Shown piece by piece: positions 10,756 to 19,229 of a stretch of 64,000 bases of DNA. This DNA is from Sandaracinus amylolyticus (lineage in GTDB: Bacteria > Myxococcota_A > Polyangia > Polyangiales > Sandaracinaceae), in the NCBI RefSeq assembly GCF_000737325.1, contig NZ_CP011125.1:6324001-6388000 (forward strand), read 5' to 3'. The notes beneath the pieces are model-generated. The model was not told where the DNA came from and made no database searches. It was given only the letters and a program-made list of their open reading frames with translations. The stretch's first letter is position 1; every line of letters starts with the position of its first letter. The position numbers were made by a program, and so were the translations under genes.

Positions 10756-11760
10756 ATGCCATCTGCAGCACGCACCAGCGACGCACACCACTTCGTCGGC
10801 ACCCCGCTGATCCACACGCGGTCGCTCGACGAGGCGGTGCAGATGCAGTCGTCGATCAACTCGCCGGTGCGCGTCGAGCCGCTGCGCGGCCGCGATCCCT
10901 TCGAGTTCCGCGCGTCGCGCCTGCAGCTCGGCGACGTCGCGATCGTGATGAGCGGCTACCGCGCCGAGATCCGCGCGCACTCCGCCCACGTCACGCAGCG
11001 GTTCGGGCTCGTCGTGCCGGTGCGGAAGGGCGGCGAGTCGCAGCAGTCGGGGACCACGGCGCCGCTCGTCCCCGGCCGCAGCGGCGCCATCGTCTCCCCG
11101 AACGCGCCCGCCGGGTTCACGCTCGGCGCGGGCTATCGCGGCATCCAGCTCTCGATCCCGCTCGCCACGCTCCGCGCGAGCTTCGAGGCCCTCGCCGGCG
11201 CCTCGGGCCGCGGCGCGCCGTGCTTCGAGGTCGCCATCGATCTCACCCGCGGCGGCGGCGCTTCGGTGCTCCGCCTGCTGCGCTCCGTCCTCGACGACGT
11301 GCGCGCCGGCTCGAGCGTGCTGACCGCACCTCCGGTCGCGGCGCGGCTCGCGGACACCATCGTCCACGCGATCCTGCTCGGCCTGCCGCACACCGAGAGC
11401 CACCTCCTCGTCGAGCCGCGTCGAGCCTCGGAGCCCGCGCTGCTGCGACGCGCCGAGGAGTACCTCGCGGCGAACGCCGACCGCCCGGTCTCGAGCGCCG
11501 AGCTCGCGCGCGCGATCGGCGCGAGCGGACGCGTCATCGCCGCGGCGTTCCGCGCGCACCGCGACGCCTCGCCGATCGCGTTCCACCGCCAGCGGCGGCT
11601 CGAGCTCTCGCGCCGCCTCTTGCTCGAGTCGCCCGAGCGATCGGTCACCGACGTGGCGCTCGCCTGCGGCTTCGTGCACCTCGGGCGGTTCAGCGTCGAG
11701 TACCGCGCGCGCTTCGGCGAGAGCCCCTCGGACACGCGCCGCCGCGCCGCGAGTGGATAA
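10756..11760 (+). CDS. AraC-family transcriptional regulator
   Basis: The 334-residue protein has an N-terminal cupin-like AraC_binding_2 domain (about 15-200) and a C-terminal pair of helix-turn-helix motifs (about 230-330). The second HTH has the family signature: SVTDVALACGFVHLGRFSVEYRARFGESPSDTRR. The first HTH reads PVSSAELARAIGASGRVIAAAFR. It should bind a small ligand and activate a promoter. The target cannot be assigned: the next gene, a Cys-rich lipoprotein in the same direction 76 bp away, is one candidate. Confidence 0.92.
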   Translation: MPSAARTSDAHHFVGTPLIHTRSLDEAVQMQSSINSPVRVEPLRGRDPFEFRASRLQLGDVAIVMSGYRAEIRAHSAHVTQRFGLVVPVRKGGESQQSGTTAPLVPGRSGAIVSPNAPAGFTLGAGYRGIQLSIPLATLRASFEALAGASGRGAPCFEVAIDLTRGGGASVLRLLRSVLDDVRAGSSVLTAPPVAARLADTIVHAILLGLPHTESHLLVEPRRASEPALLRRAEEYLAANADRPVSSAELARAIGASGRVIAAAFRAHRDASPIAFHRQRRLELSRRLLLESPERSVTDVALACGFVHLGRFSVEYRARFGESPSDTRRRAASG

Positions 11761-11836
11761 CGCGCGCGCTCGAAGCGGATAGCGCGCGCCGCGCGCCGCC
11801 GGATACACGGGTCTCGCTCACCGAGGAGGTCCGTGC

Positions 11837-12916
11837 ATGGGGCGCAGCTGGTCGAGGTCGTTCGGGGTCGCTCTTCTCGTCGCCCTCGCGGCGGGGTGCG
11901 GAGACAGCGGGGGCGACGGCGGGAGCGACGCCGGCGGCGGGAGCGACGCCGGCGCCCCTCCGCTCGACGGCGGACGAGGCCCCGACGCGCGCGCCCCGAT
12001 CACCTGCGGCGACGGCACCTGCGACGACGGCGAGGACTGTCCCGCCGACTGCACGGCAGGCCCCGAGTGCGGCGACGGGACCTGCGACGAGTCGGAGGTC
12101 GACTCGTGCGCCGTGGACTGCCCGAGCTGCGAGGGAATCACCGACTGCGGCGAGTGCCAGGAGTGCGCGCAGCAAGGACGATGCGCGACCGTGCGGCAGA
12201 ACTGCGGCCCCGACTGCATCGCCCTCGGGCGGTGCCTCAGCGGGTGCGCCGACGATGAGGTCTGCGCGCGGGAGTGCGCGTCGGCCGCCCCGGGGTCGGC
12301 GCAGAGCGAGTACTTCGACCTCGCCCAGTGCGTGGCGTGCGGTCCCTGCGAGACCGCGTGCGGAGCAGCGGCCTTCTGTCCCGACGGGCCGGCATGCGGC
12401 GATCGCACGTGCAGCGCAGGCGAGACGCCGGGGTCCTGCCCGGCCGATTGCGGGCCGAGCACGTGCGGCGACGGCACCTGTGGCGCTGCGGAGACGAGCG
12501 CCTCCTGTCCGGCCGACTGCCCGCCCTGCCCCGACGGCGTCTGCGCCGCCGGCGAGTCGCTCGCGTCGTGCCCCCAGGACTGCGCAGTCTGCGGAGACGG
12601 CGCGTGCACGCCCGGCGCCGAGTCGACCGAGAGCTGCGCGGCGGACTGCCCTTCGAGCTGTGAAGCCGAGGGCGCGAGCTGCGAGGCGTGCGTCGAGTGC
12701 GCGGTCGACTCCGTGTGCGAGGCGGCGGGGCTCGACTGCGCGGCGACGGCCGGCTGCGCGGCGCTCTTGAGCTGCGTGAACGAGTGCACGACCGACGCAT
12801 GCGCCCAGGCGTGCGCCGCCGCGGCGCCCCTCCCGGCCGTCGCCGCGTACGGCGCCTACTCCGACTGCGTGTTCTGTGACGGGTGCCAGACCGCGTGCGA
12901 GGTGACGGACTGCTGA
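11837..12916 (+). CDS. Cys-rich surface lipoprotein with CGDGxCxxGE repeats
   Basis: A strong ribosome site (GAGGAGGT) precedes the ATG by 7 bp. The 359-residue product has a lipoprotein signal ending LAAGC (Cys21), a Gly/Asp/Ala-rich linker (22-54), then at least five copies of a motif CGDG-TC-x5-8-C-PADC between residues 55 and 270. A Cys-rich C-terminal third (SCEACVECAVDSVCEAAG, LSCVNECTT) resembles an earlier stretch near 95-160, so a second longer repeat is present. More than 50 cysteines imply a heavily disulphide-bonded outer-surface protein. Such proteins are frequent in Myxococcota and have no known function. A hairpin follows the stop. Confidence 0.85.
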   Translation: MGRSWSRSFGVALLVALAAGCGDSGGDGGSDAGGGSDAGAPPLDGGRGPDARAPITCGDGTCDDGEDCPADCTAGPECGDGTCDESEVDSCAVDCPSCEGITDCGECQECAQQGRCATVRQNCGPDCIALGRCLSGCADDEVCARECASAAPGSAQSEYFDLAQCVACGPCETACGAAAFCPDGPACGDRTCSAGETPGSCPADCGPSTCGDGTCGAAETSASCPADCPPCPDGVCAAGESLASCPQDCAVCGDGACTPGAESTESCAADCPSSCEAEGASCEACVECAVDSVCEAAGLDCAATAGCAALLSCVNECTTDACAQACAAAAPLPAVAAYGAYSDCVFCDGCQTACEVTDC

Positions 12917-12921
12917 TCGCG

Positions 12922-12941
12922 GAGGAACGGCAGCGTTCCTC
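12922..12941 (+). terminator. 8-bp perfect hairpin after the Cys-rich lipoprotein gene
   Basis: GAGGAACG and CGTTCCTC form a perfect 8-bp stem with a 4-base loop, 5 bp after the stop codon at 12916. There is no T-run, as is usual in such GC-rich genomes, so intrinsic termination is possible but unproven. Confidence 0.55.
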
Positions 12942-12977
12942 ACCCGAGCCGGCGTGACGGCGGGTCGCGCGACGCCG

Positions 12978-13228
12978 CGCGCGACCCGCAAGACACTGCG
13001 CGCGACCCGCAAGACACTGCGCGCGACCCGCAAGACACTGCGCGCGACCCGCACGACACTGCGCGCGACCCGTAACTCACTGCGCGCGACCCCCACGACA
13101 CTGCGCGCGACCCCCACGACACTGCGCGCGACCCGCACGACACTGCGCGCGACCCCACGACACTGCGCGCGACCCCCACGACACCGCGCGCGACCCGCAC
13201 GACACTGCGCGCGACCCCCACGACACTG
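12978..13228. repeat. minisatellite: 12 tandem copies of a 21-bp unit
   Basis: Twelve units beginning CGCGCGACCC and ending in ACACTG follow one another; eleven are 21 bp and the ninth is 20 bp. Variation is concentrated at positions 11-15 (GCAAG, GCACG, CCCACG, GTAACT). The unit length is divisible by three, so all frames look open and give false ORFs with repeated peptides on both strands. The single 20-bp unit breaks the phase, arguing against coding. It fills the 336-bp gap between the lipoprotein and amidohydrolase genes; its last copy ends 24 bp before the next start codon. Confidence 0.95.
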
Positions 13229-13252
13229 CGCGCGGGCGAGTATCTTCGCGCG

Positions 13253-14410
13253 ATGCGGGGCACGCCTCGAGGGAGCCGGCTCGGGCTGGTGGTCGCGGTC
13301 GCCGCGATGACGATCGCGATCGCGTGGCGGGTGTGGCCCGACGCGCCGCGCGCGAGCACGCGCCGCTTCGCCGACATCCCGCGCATCGACGTGCACGTGC
13401 ACGTCCCGCCGGCGCTCGCCGAGCGCGCGCTGCGCACGTTCCGCGAGCACGGCGGCGTCGTGATGGCGCTGAACGCGTCGGGCGGGCATCCGAACGGCGG
13501 CGGGCTCGAGGAGTCCGCCGAGGCGATGCGACGCACGAACGGCGCGCTGCGCCCGTACTGCCATCTGGATCTCTCGCGCGTCGAGCGCGCCGACTTCGCG
13601 GACTACGCGCGTCGCTCGCTGCACGCGTGTCGCGACGCGGGCGCGGTCGGGCTCAAGGTGTTCAAGGCGCTCGGGCTCGGCATCTCGCTCGCCGATGGAT
13701 CGCTCCTCGCGGTCGACGATCCGCGGCTCGACGTGGTGTTCGAGACGGCGGGCGAGCTCGCGCTGCCGGTGCTGATCCACAGCGGCGATCCCCAGGCGTT
13801 CTTCGAGCCCGCGACGCGCGACAACGAGCGCTGGGACGAGCTCTCCGCGCATCCGTCGTGGAGCTTCCACGGCGCGCGCCCCGACGGTCACGGCGCGTGG
13901 CCGAGCTGGCGCGAGGTGTTCGAGCAGTACGAGCGACGCGTCGCGCGCCATCCGCGCACGCGCTTCCTCGGCGCGCACTTCGGCAACGCGCCCGAGGAGC
14001 CCGAGACCGTCGCGCGCATGCTCGACGCGTATCCGAACCTCTTCGTCGAGACCGGCGCGCGCATCCCGGAGATCGGCCGCCACGATCCCGCGCGCATGCG
14101 CGCGCTCTTCGTGCGCCACCGCGAGCGCATCCTGTTCGGCACCGACTTCCAGATCGGCGCGCGCGGCACGCTGGTGCTCGGCTCGGCGGGGCGCGAGGCA
14201 GATCCGCCGTCGCGCGTGCCGGTGTTCTACGAGGCGCACTTCCGCTACTTCGAGACCGCGGATCGCCGCTTCGCGCATCCGACGCCGATCCAGGGCGACT
14301 GGACGATCGACGGGCTCGATCTGCCGCGCGACGTGCTCGAGGACCTCTACTGGCGCAACGCGACGCGCCTCTTCGGGATCAGCGCACCGCCAGGACGATC
14401 CACGCCGTGA
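13253..14410 (+). CDS. membrane-anchored amidohydrolase (amidohydrolase_2 family)
   Basis: The 385-residue protein has an N-terminal hydrophobic helix (about 10-27) acting as signal anchor. The metal-dependent hydrolase barrel begins with the HxH metal motif IDVHVHVPP (about 44-50). Further family landmarks are GLKVFKALG (Lys strand), VLIHSGDP (metal His), RFLGAHFGN (metal His) and the last-strand Asp in ILFGTDFQIG. Related enzymes are decarboxylases or lactonase-type hydrolases of aromatic or sugar substrates; the substrate here is unknown. Export to the periplasm is unusual for this family. The last 32 bp overlap the end of the convergent kinase gene. Confidence 0.88.
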   Translation: MRGTPRGSRLGLVVAVAAMTIAIAWRVWPDAPRASTRRFADIPRIDVHVHVPPALAERALRTFREHGGVVMALNASGGHPNGGGLEESAEAMRRTNGALRPYCHLDLSRVERADFADYARRSLHACRDAGAVGLKVFKALGLGISLADGSLLAVDDPRLDVVFETAGELALPVLIHSGDPQAFFEPATRDNERWDELSAHPSWSFHGARPDGHGAWPSWREVFEQYERRVARHPRTRFLGAHFGNAPEEPETVARMLDAYPNLFVETGARIPEIGRHDPARMRALFVRHRERILFGTDFQIGARGTLVLGSAGREADPPSRVPVFYEAHFRYFETADRRFAHPTPIQGDWTIDGLDLPRDVLEDLYWRNATRLFGISAPPGRSTP

Positions 14411-15668
14411 TCAGGATGACGAGCGCGATGCCGATCGCCGCGCCGATCACCGCGATCGACACGCTGCGCTCCGGCTTCTCGTCGTCCTCGTCGACCAGCG
14501 TGCGCGTCGCGGAGTCGCTCAGCGAGGGCTCGCGGTGGCGCTCGCGCGGCGGATCGCTCGAGGAGCGCGGCAGCTCGATCTCGCCCGAGAGGATCGCGGG
14601 CAGCGTGCCCGTGATGTTCGCGGCGCCGGGACGCAGCGGCGCCTTGTCCTCCGCGTCGAACATGCCGCCGATGATCAGCGCGACGCGCGCCTCGCTGACG
14701 TTCTGGCCCGCGCGATCGAGCCACGCCTCGAGCGCGCGCTGCATCTCGGCCGCGCTCTGGTAGCGATCCTCGGGGCGCTTCGCGAGCGCCTTCGCGACGA
14801 TGTGCTCGAGCGCCTCGGGGAGCTCGGGGCGGACCGAGCGGATCGACGGCGCAGGCTCCTCGACCACCGCGCTCATGATCATCGGGAGGCTCTCGCGGCC
14901 GTGCAGCGAGCGCCCGCAGAGCGCCTCGTGGAGGCACACGCCGAGCGCGAAGATGTCGCTGCGCGCGTCGATCGGCGCGCCGCAGAGCTGCTCGGGTGAC
15001 ATGTACTCGTACTTGCCCTGCGGGTGATTGCTGGCGATCTGCGCCTGCGCGCTCGTCTTCGCGATGCCGAAGTCGAGCAGCTTCACGTCGCCCTTCCAGC
15101 CGAGCATCACGTTGTGGGGCGAGACGTCCTGATGGATGATCGCGAGCGGCTTTCCGTCGATGCCGCGCGCGTGGTGCACGTACTCGAGCGCCGCCGCGAT
15201 CTTCGCGATGACGTGCACCGCGATCGGCACCGGCAGCCCGCCGTGCTGCTGCGAGCGACGGATCACGTCGCGCAGCGACACGCCGTGGACCCACTCGAGC
15301 GCCATGTACGTGAGGCCCTGGTCCTCGCCGCACTCGTAGACGTGGCAGACGTTCGGGTGGAAGAGACGCCGCGCGATGCGCCCCTCCTCGACGAACATCC
15401 GCACCATCTCGGCGTCGTGCTGCATCTCGGTGAGCACGCGCTTGACGACGACGTGGCGCACGGTGCCGTCGCCCTGGCGCGAGCGCGCGAGGTAGAGCTC
15501 CGCCATGCCTCCGCGCGCGATGCGGCCGAGGATCTCGAAGCCTCCGAGCCGCGCGATCGCCGGATAGTCGGGGACCTCCTGGGTCCCGAACATGTCGGTG
15601 CCGATCGTGGTGCGGCCGTACTCCCCGTCGTCGCCCCACCCCTCGGCGCCGTCTTCGCCGGCGCTCAT
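14379..15668 (-). CDS. membrane-anchored Ser/Thr protein kinase (PknB/Hanks type)
   Basis: The 429-residue protein has an acidic N-terminus, then a kinase domain (about 45-310). Seen are the Gly-rich loop RIARGGMAELYLA, the catalytic Lys in VVVKRV, a catalytic loop IIHQDVSPHN, DFGIAK, and the APE-like segment MSPEQL. The loop has Gln instead of Arg before the catalytic Asp (non-RD), while DVSPHN is the wording usual in myxobacterial kinases. A linker leads to one C-terminal membrane helix VIGAAIGIALVILITAWIVL at the very end, so the kinase faces the cytoplasm and only 3-4 residues are outside. There is no PASTA or other sensor domain. The ATG at 15668 is chosen because upstream codons run into unrelated sequence. 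Confidence 0.92.
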   Translation of the reverse strand: MSAGEDGAEGWGDDGEYGRTTIGTDMFGTQEVPDYPAIARLGGFEILGRIARGGMAELYLARSRQGDGTVRHVVVKRVLTEMQHDAEMVRMFVEEGRIARRLFHPNVCHVYECGEDQGLTYMALEWVHGVSLRDVIRRSQQHGGLPVPIAVHVIAKIAAALEYVHHARGIDGKPLAIIHQDVSPHNVMLGWKGDVKLLDFGIAKTSAQAQIASNHPQGKYEYMSPEQLCGAPIDARSDIFALGVCLHEALCGRSLHGRESLPMIMSAVVEEPAPSIRSVRPELPEALEHIVAKALAKRPEDRYQSAAEMQRALEAWLDRAGQNVSEARVALIIGGMFDAEDKAPLRPGAANITGTLPAILSGEIELPRSSSDPPRERHREPSLSDSATRTLVDEDDEKPERSVSIAVIGAAIGIALVILITAWIVLAVR

Positions 15669-15718
15669 CGCCGACGAGGATACGACGGCGCGCGCGGCGG
15701 AGGAAATCGGGCGATCGC

Positions 15719-16033
15719 TCAGCTGGTGGCGGGCGCGGGCGCGAGGTCCTCCTCGCGCAGCGAGCGATCGATCCAGAACGTCGCGAAGGGCACGAGCGAG
15801 GTCGCGAACACGAGCGCGCTGCGACGCCACGACCACGAGCGCGCGTCCGCGGCGCGGAAGAGCGCGATGAGGAACGCGACGAAGAGGATGCCGTGCACCG
15901 GGCCCGCGACGCGCACGGCGAGCGGGATGCCCCACACGTACTTGAGCGGCATCGCGACGAAGAGGAGGACCAGATAGGAGATGGCCTCGATGATCGCGAC
16001 GAGGCGCAGGCGAGCGATCGGGGTGCTCAGCAT
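15719..16033 (-). CDS. DUF3817 small integral membrane protein
   Basis: The 104-residue protein (from the ATG at 16033; another ATG at 16045 adds four residues) has three predicted membrane helices. It opens with RLRLVAIIEAISYLVLLFVAMPLKYVWG and continues GPVHGILFVAFLIALFR and SALVFATSLVPFATFWIDR, the pattern of the DUF3817/YdzA family. Its role is not established. It lies between the kinase and apbE genes on the same strand, 40 bp below the apbE stop, and may share their transcript. Confidence 0.85.
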   Translation of the reverse strand: MLSTPIARLRLVAIIEAISYLVLLFVAMPLKYVWGIPLAVRVAGPVHGILFVAFLIALFRAADARSWSWRRSALVFATSLVPFATFWIDRSLREEDLAPAPATS

Positions 16034-16073
16034 GGCGGAGAGCATGGGGCCGCTCGCGTGCGAGCGCGACTGC

Positions 16074-17264
16074 CTACCGCGGCAGCCGACCTTCCGCGTC
16101 GAGCTCGACCCGCATCGTGAGCCGCTCGCGCACGCCCGGTGTCGTCCAGACCTTCAGGTCCGCGTCGATGATCACCGCCTCGACGCGCTCGGGCAGGCGC
16201 TCGAGCATCGCGAGGCAGCGCTCGGGGCCCATCACGAAGCAGCCGGTGTCGAGCCCGTCCGCGAGCAGGCCGGTCGGCGCGATGATCGTCACCGACGTCG
16301 TGCCGCGCGCGGGCAGGCCCGTCGTGAGATCGATGATGTGGTGCCAGTGCGTTCCGTCGGGCGCGCGGAACGCGTGCTCGTAGTCGCCGGAGGTCGCGAT
16401 CGATGCGTCGGTCGCCTCGACGAACCCGATGTAGTCGCTGCGTCGCGGGTGTTGGATGCCGACGCGCCATCCGCGGTCGCCGCGCGCGCCGTGCACCAGC
16501 ACCTGGCCGCCGCCGAAGATCATGAAGTCGCGGAAGCCGTGCTCCTGCAGCACCGCGCTCGCGCGATCGACCGCCCAGCCCTTCGCGATGCCGCCGAGCC
16601 CGATCGCCTGGCCCTCGCGGCGCAGCATCACCGTGCTCGCGGCCTCGTCGACGATCACGTCGCGCCAGCTCACGAGCGGCAGGCGCGCGCGCACCGCGTC
16701 CATGTCGGGCACGCGCGCTTCGCCGGGCTGGAACAGATAGAACTCGCGCAGCGCGGCCCACGTGATGTCGTACGCGCCGTCGGTCCACTCCGCGATGCGG
16801 AGCGACTCGCGCACGTTCGCCATCGTGTCGGCGCCGACGCGCACGGGCTCGCGACCCGCGGCCTCGTTGATGCGCGTGACCTCGCTGTCGGGGCGCCACT
16901 CCGAGAGCACGATGCCGAGCCGCTCCACCTCGTCGAGCGCGGCCTCGATCGCGCGGTGCGCGCGCGCGTCGTCGTCCGAGACGATCGTGATCTGATAGAG
17001 CGTGCTCATGATCGGGCGGCTGCCGCGCACGATCGGCACCTCGCTCGCCGGCGCACGCTGCGGCTCGGGCTCGCGCGACGGCTCGGGCGCGCGCGACGTC
17101 TCGCGCTCGCGCCGCGGAGGCGGAGCCGGCTCCTCCGACGCGCTCGATCCGCAGCCCGCCAGCGCGAGCGTCAGCGCGAGAGCGACACCGGAGCGAGCGA
17201 GGCGACGTCGAGCGAGCGGCGGCAAGCGGGCCCGGAGCCTGCCCCAGCCATCCGAGCGCGACAA
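16074..17264 (-). CDS. apbE: FAD:protein FMN transferase (ApbE), lipoprotein
   Basis: ApbE transfers FMN from FAD to a Thr of partner flavoproteins in the periplasm. The 396-residue product has a long basic n-region and lipobox LAGC (Cys38), a Pro/Glu/Arg-rich linker, and the ApbE domain. Landmarks are RPIMSTLYQITI (entry strand), SEWRPDSEVTRIN, the central GLGGIAKGWAVDRA, FGGGQVLVHG, and the C-terminal HIIDLTTGLPARG with TGLLADGLDTGCFVMG. No obvious target (NqrC, RnfG, urocanate reductase type) is nearby, so the substrate is unknown. The stop of the histidine kinase gene lies 3 bp upstream, making the two genes one operon. Confidence 0.93.
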   Translation of the reverse strand: MSRSDGWGRLRARLPPLARRRLARSGVALALTLALAGCGSSASEEPAPPPRRERETSRAPEPSREPEPQRAPASEVPIVRGSRPIMSTLYQITIVSDDDARAHRAIEAALDEVERLGIVLSEWRPDSEVTRINEAAGREPVRVGADTMANVRESLRIAEWTDGAYDITWAALREFYLFQPGEARVPDMDAVRARLPLVSWRDVIVDEAASTVMLRREGQAIGLGGIAKGWAVDRASAVLQEHGFRDFMIFGGGQVLVHGARGDRGWRVGIQHPRRSDYIGFVEATDASIATSGDYEHAFRAPDGTHWHHIIDLTTGLPARGTTSVTIIAPTGLLADGLDTGCFVMGPERCLAMLERLPERVEAVIIDADLKVWTTPGVRERLTMRVELDAEGRLPR

Positions 17265-17267
17265 GCA

Positions 17268-19136
17268 TCAGGGCTGATCGCGGCGCGGGAGCTCGACCAC
17301 GAGGCTCGCGCCCACGCCGTCCGCGGGGGTCTCGACGTGCACGTCGCCCCCGTGCAGCTCGACGAGCGTCTTGACGAGCGCGAGCCCGAGGCCGAGGCCG
17401 GCCTCCCTGCGCCCGCCGTCCGAGCCCGCCTGCCGGAAGCTCTCGAAGATGCGAGGGCGCTCGCTCTCGGGGATGCCGGGCCCGGTGTCGCGCACGGTGA
17501 TGCGCACGCGGTCGGGGGAGCACGTCACCGTGATCGCGACGCGCCCTCCGCGCGGCGTGAACTTGATCGCGTTGCCGACGAGGTTCGAGAGCACCTGCTG
17601 GAGCCGCGCCGCGTCGCCGAGCACGAGCGCGCGCTCTCCGCGGCACCCTGCGCTCGAGAGCGCGATCGACTTCGCGAGCGCGGCGGGCTCCCACGACGCG
17701 ACCGCGTCGGACGCGAGCGCCGCGACGTCGATCACGTCGAGCTCGAGGCGCATCTTCCCCGCGAGCACGCGCGACATGTCGAGAAGGTCCTCGATCAGCC
17801 GCGACTGCGCGTGCGCGTTGCGATCGAGGGTCGCGAGCGCGCGATCGACCTGCGCGGGGTCGAGCTTCCCGGAGCGGATCAGCGAGAGCCAGCCGAGCAT
17901 CGCGTTCAGCGGGCCGCGCAGCTCGTGCGAGACGAGCGCGAGGAACTCCTGCTTCGCGCGGCCCATCGCCTCGGCCTCCGCGCGCGAGCGGCGCGCCTCG
18001 TCGAGCAGCCGCTGGCGCTCGACCGCGTGCTCGTGCTCGTCGGTGACGTCGAGCACGGCGCCGGTGAGCCAGCGCAGCGTTCCGTCCTCGGTGCGCAGGC
18101 CGCGCGCGCGACCGCGGACCCATCGCGTGGTGCCGTCCGGCCGGAAGACGCGGCATTCGATCGGGGCGACCGATCCGTCCATCATCGCGCGATCGAGCTC
18201 CGCGCCGAGCCGCTCACGATCGCCGGGATGCACCCACGCGAGCGTCTCGCCGTAGGCGTGGACGGAGGGCTCGGCGGGGCGACCGAGGATGCGGTTGAGC
18301 GTCGCGTCGCGCACCGTCACGAGGCGCTCGCGATCGACGCGGAAGGTCCCGATCTGCGCGGCGGCGTTCGCGGCCTCGAGCCGCTCCTTCGCGTCCTCGA
18401 GCTCGCGCACCAGCCGCCGCACCATCGTGCGCTCGCGGAGGTGACCGAGCGCGTGCACGACGCGGCCGCCGGAGCGCACCAGGACGGCGCGGTCGAGCAC
18501 GTCGCCCCACGTGCCGTCGACACGCTGAAGTCGATACTCCGACCAGAAGAGCTCGTCGTCGCGCGCGATCGACTCGCGCAGCGTCCGCGCGACGCGATCC
18601 CGATCGTCGGCATGGATGTGCGTGTGGAACACCGCACGCGTGTGCCCGAAGTGCTGCGCCGCGGGCACCGTGCGCACGCGGCGGCGATCGATCCACGACA
18701 TCGAGTCGGTCGCGACGTCCCAGACGTAGTCGACCTCGTCGGGCGCACCGACGTCGTCGCGGACCGCGAGATCGGGGATCGCGAACGCGCGCTCCACGCC
18801 GACCTCGAGCGCGGCGATGTGCGCGTCGAGCGCGCGATCGACGGTGCTCGACAGCGCTCGCAAGCGGACCGCGGCGTCGGAGTCACAGAGCGTGAGGTCG
18901 CGGAGCACGGCGCCGAGATGCACCAGCGCAGCGGTCGTGCCTGCGAGCTGGTGCGCGGAGGCGACGTCGTGGCACGGCGCGGGCTCGAGATCGCACGAGC
19001 CGTCGAGCGAGCCCATGCAGCGCTCGAGGAGCGCGAGCCGCTCGGCGTCGCGATCCGGCGCGCCCCCGTCGCGGGCCGACCATCGTGCGAGCACCCGTTC
19101 CCGGAGCGAGCTCGTCAGTGCGCCCTCCACCGCCAT
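17268..19136 (-). CDS. soluble PAS-domain sensor histidine kinase
   Basis: The 622-residue protein has no membrane segment. Residues 1-115 are helical and may be an Hpt-like or RsbU-like region (AHQLAGTTAALVHLGAVLRD). Two PAS-type domains follow (about 130-235 and 255-367), the second with the PAC ending GTTRWVRGRARG...LTGAVLDVTDE. The dimerisation box FLALVSHELRGPLNAMLGW holds phospho-acceptor H404. The ATPase domain has N-box NLVGNAIKFTPRGG, G1 DTGPGIP and G2 GLGLGLALVK. No receiver domain is fused and no response regulator is adjacent, so the partner is elsewhere. It is followed after 3 bp by apbE and is divergent from the DUF4159 gene. Confidence 0.92.
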   Translation of the reverse strand: MAVEGALTSSLRERVLARWSARDGGAPDRDAERLALLERCMGSLDGSCDLEPAPCHDVASAHQLAGTTAALVHLGAVLRDLTLCDSDAAVRLRALSSTVDRALDAHIAALEVGVERAFAIPDLAVRDDVGAPDEVDYVWDVATDSMSWIDRRRVRTVPAAQHFGHTRAVFHTHIHADDRDRVARTLRESIARDDELFWSEYRLQRVDGTWGDVLDRAVLVRSGGRVVHALGHLRERTMVRRLVRELEDAKERLEAANAAAQIGTFRVDRERLVTVRDATLNRILGRPAEPSVHAYGETLAWVHPGDRERLGAELDRAMMDGSVAPIECRVFRPDGTTRWVRGRARGLRTEDGTLRWLTGAVLDVTDEHEHAVERQRLLDEARRSRAEAEAMGRAKQEFLALVSHELRGPLNAMLGWLSLIRSGKLDPAQVDRALATLDRNAHAQSRLIEDLLDMSRVLAGKMRLELDVIDVAALASDAVASWEPAALAKSIALSSAGCRGERALVLGDAARLQQVLSNLVGNAIKFTPRGGRVAITVTCSPDRVRITVRDTGPGIPESERPRIFESFRQAGSDGGRREAGLGLGLALVKTLVELHGGDVHVETPADGVGASLVVELPRRDQP

Positions 19137-19229
19137 GCAAATCGATGCATAGCCCCGTGCCGACAGAGAACGACATCACCGCAAACGATCAGGCACGCCG
19201 CGAGCGCGTGCGCTACGTTCCGGAGCCCG

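Noticed and set aside
12978-13228. Tandem repeat considered as a CRISPR array.
   Set aside because: Units are directly abutting with no unique spacers, and no cas gene is near.
12954-13310. ORF with repeated ATRKTLR peptide over the minisatellite.
   Set aside because: The repeat unit is a multiple of three, so frames stay open by chance; one 20-bp unit breaks the phase and no homologous domain is visible.
15981-19229. Very long plus-strand frame over apbE and the histidine kinase.
   Set aside because: It is antisense to two clear genes and has no domain; only its end from 19230 is the DUF4159 gene.
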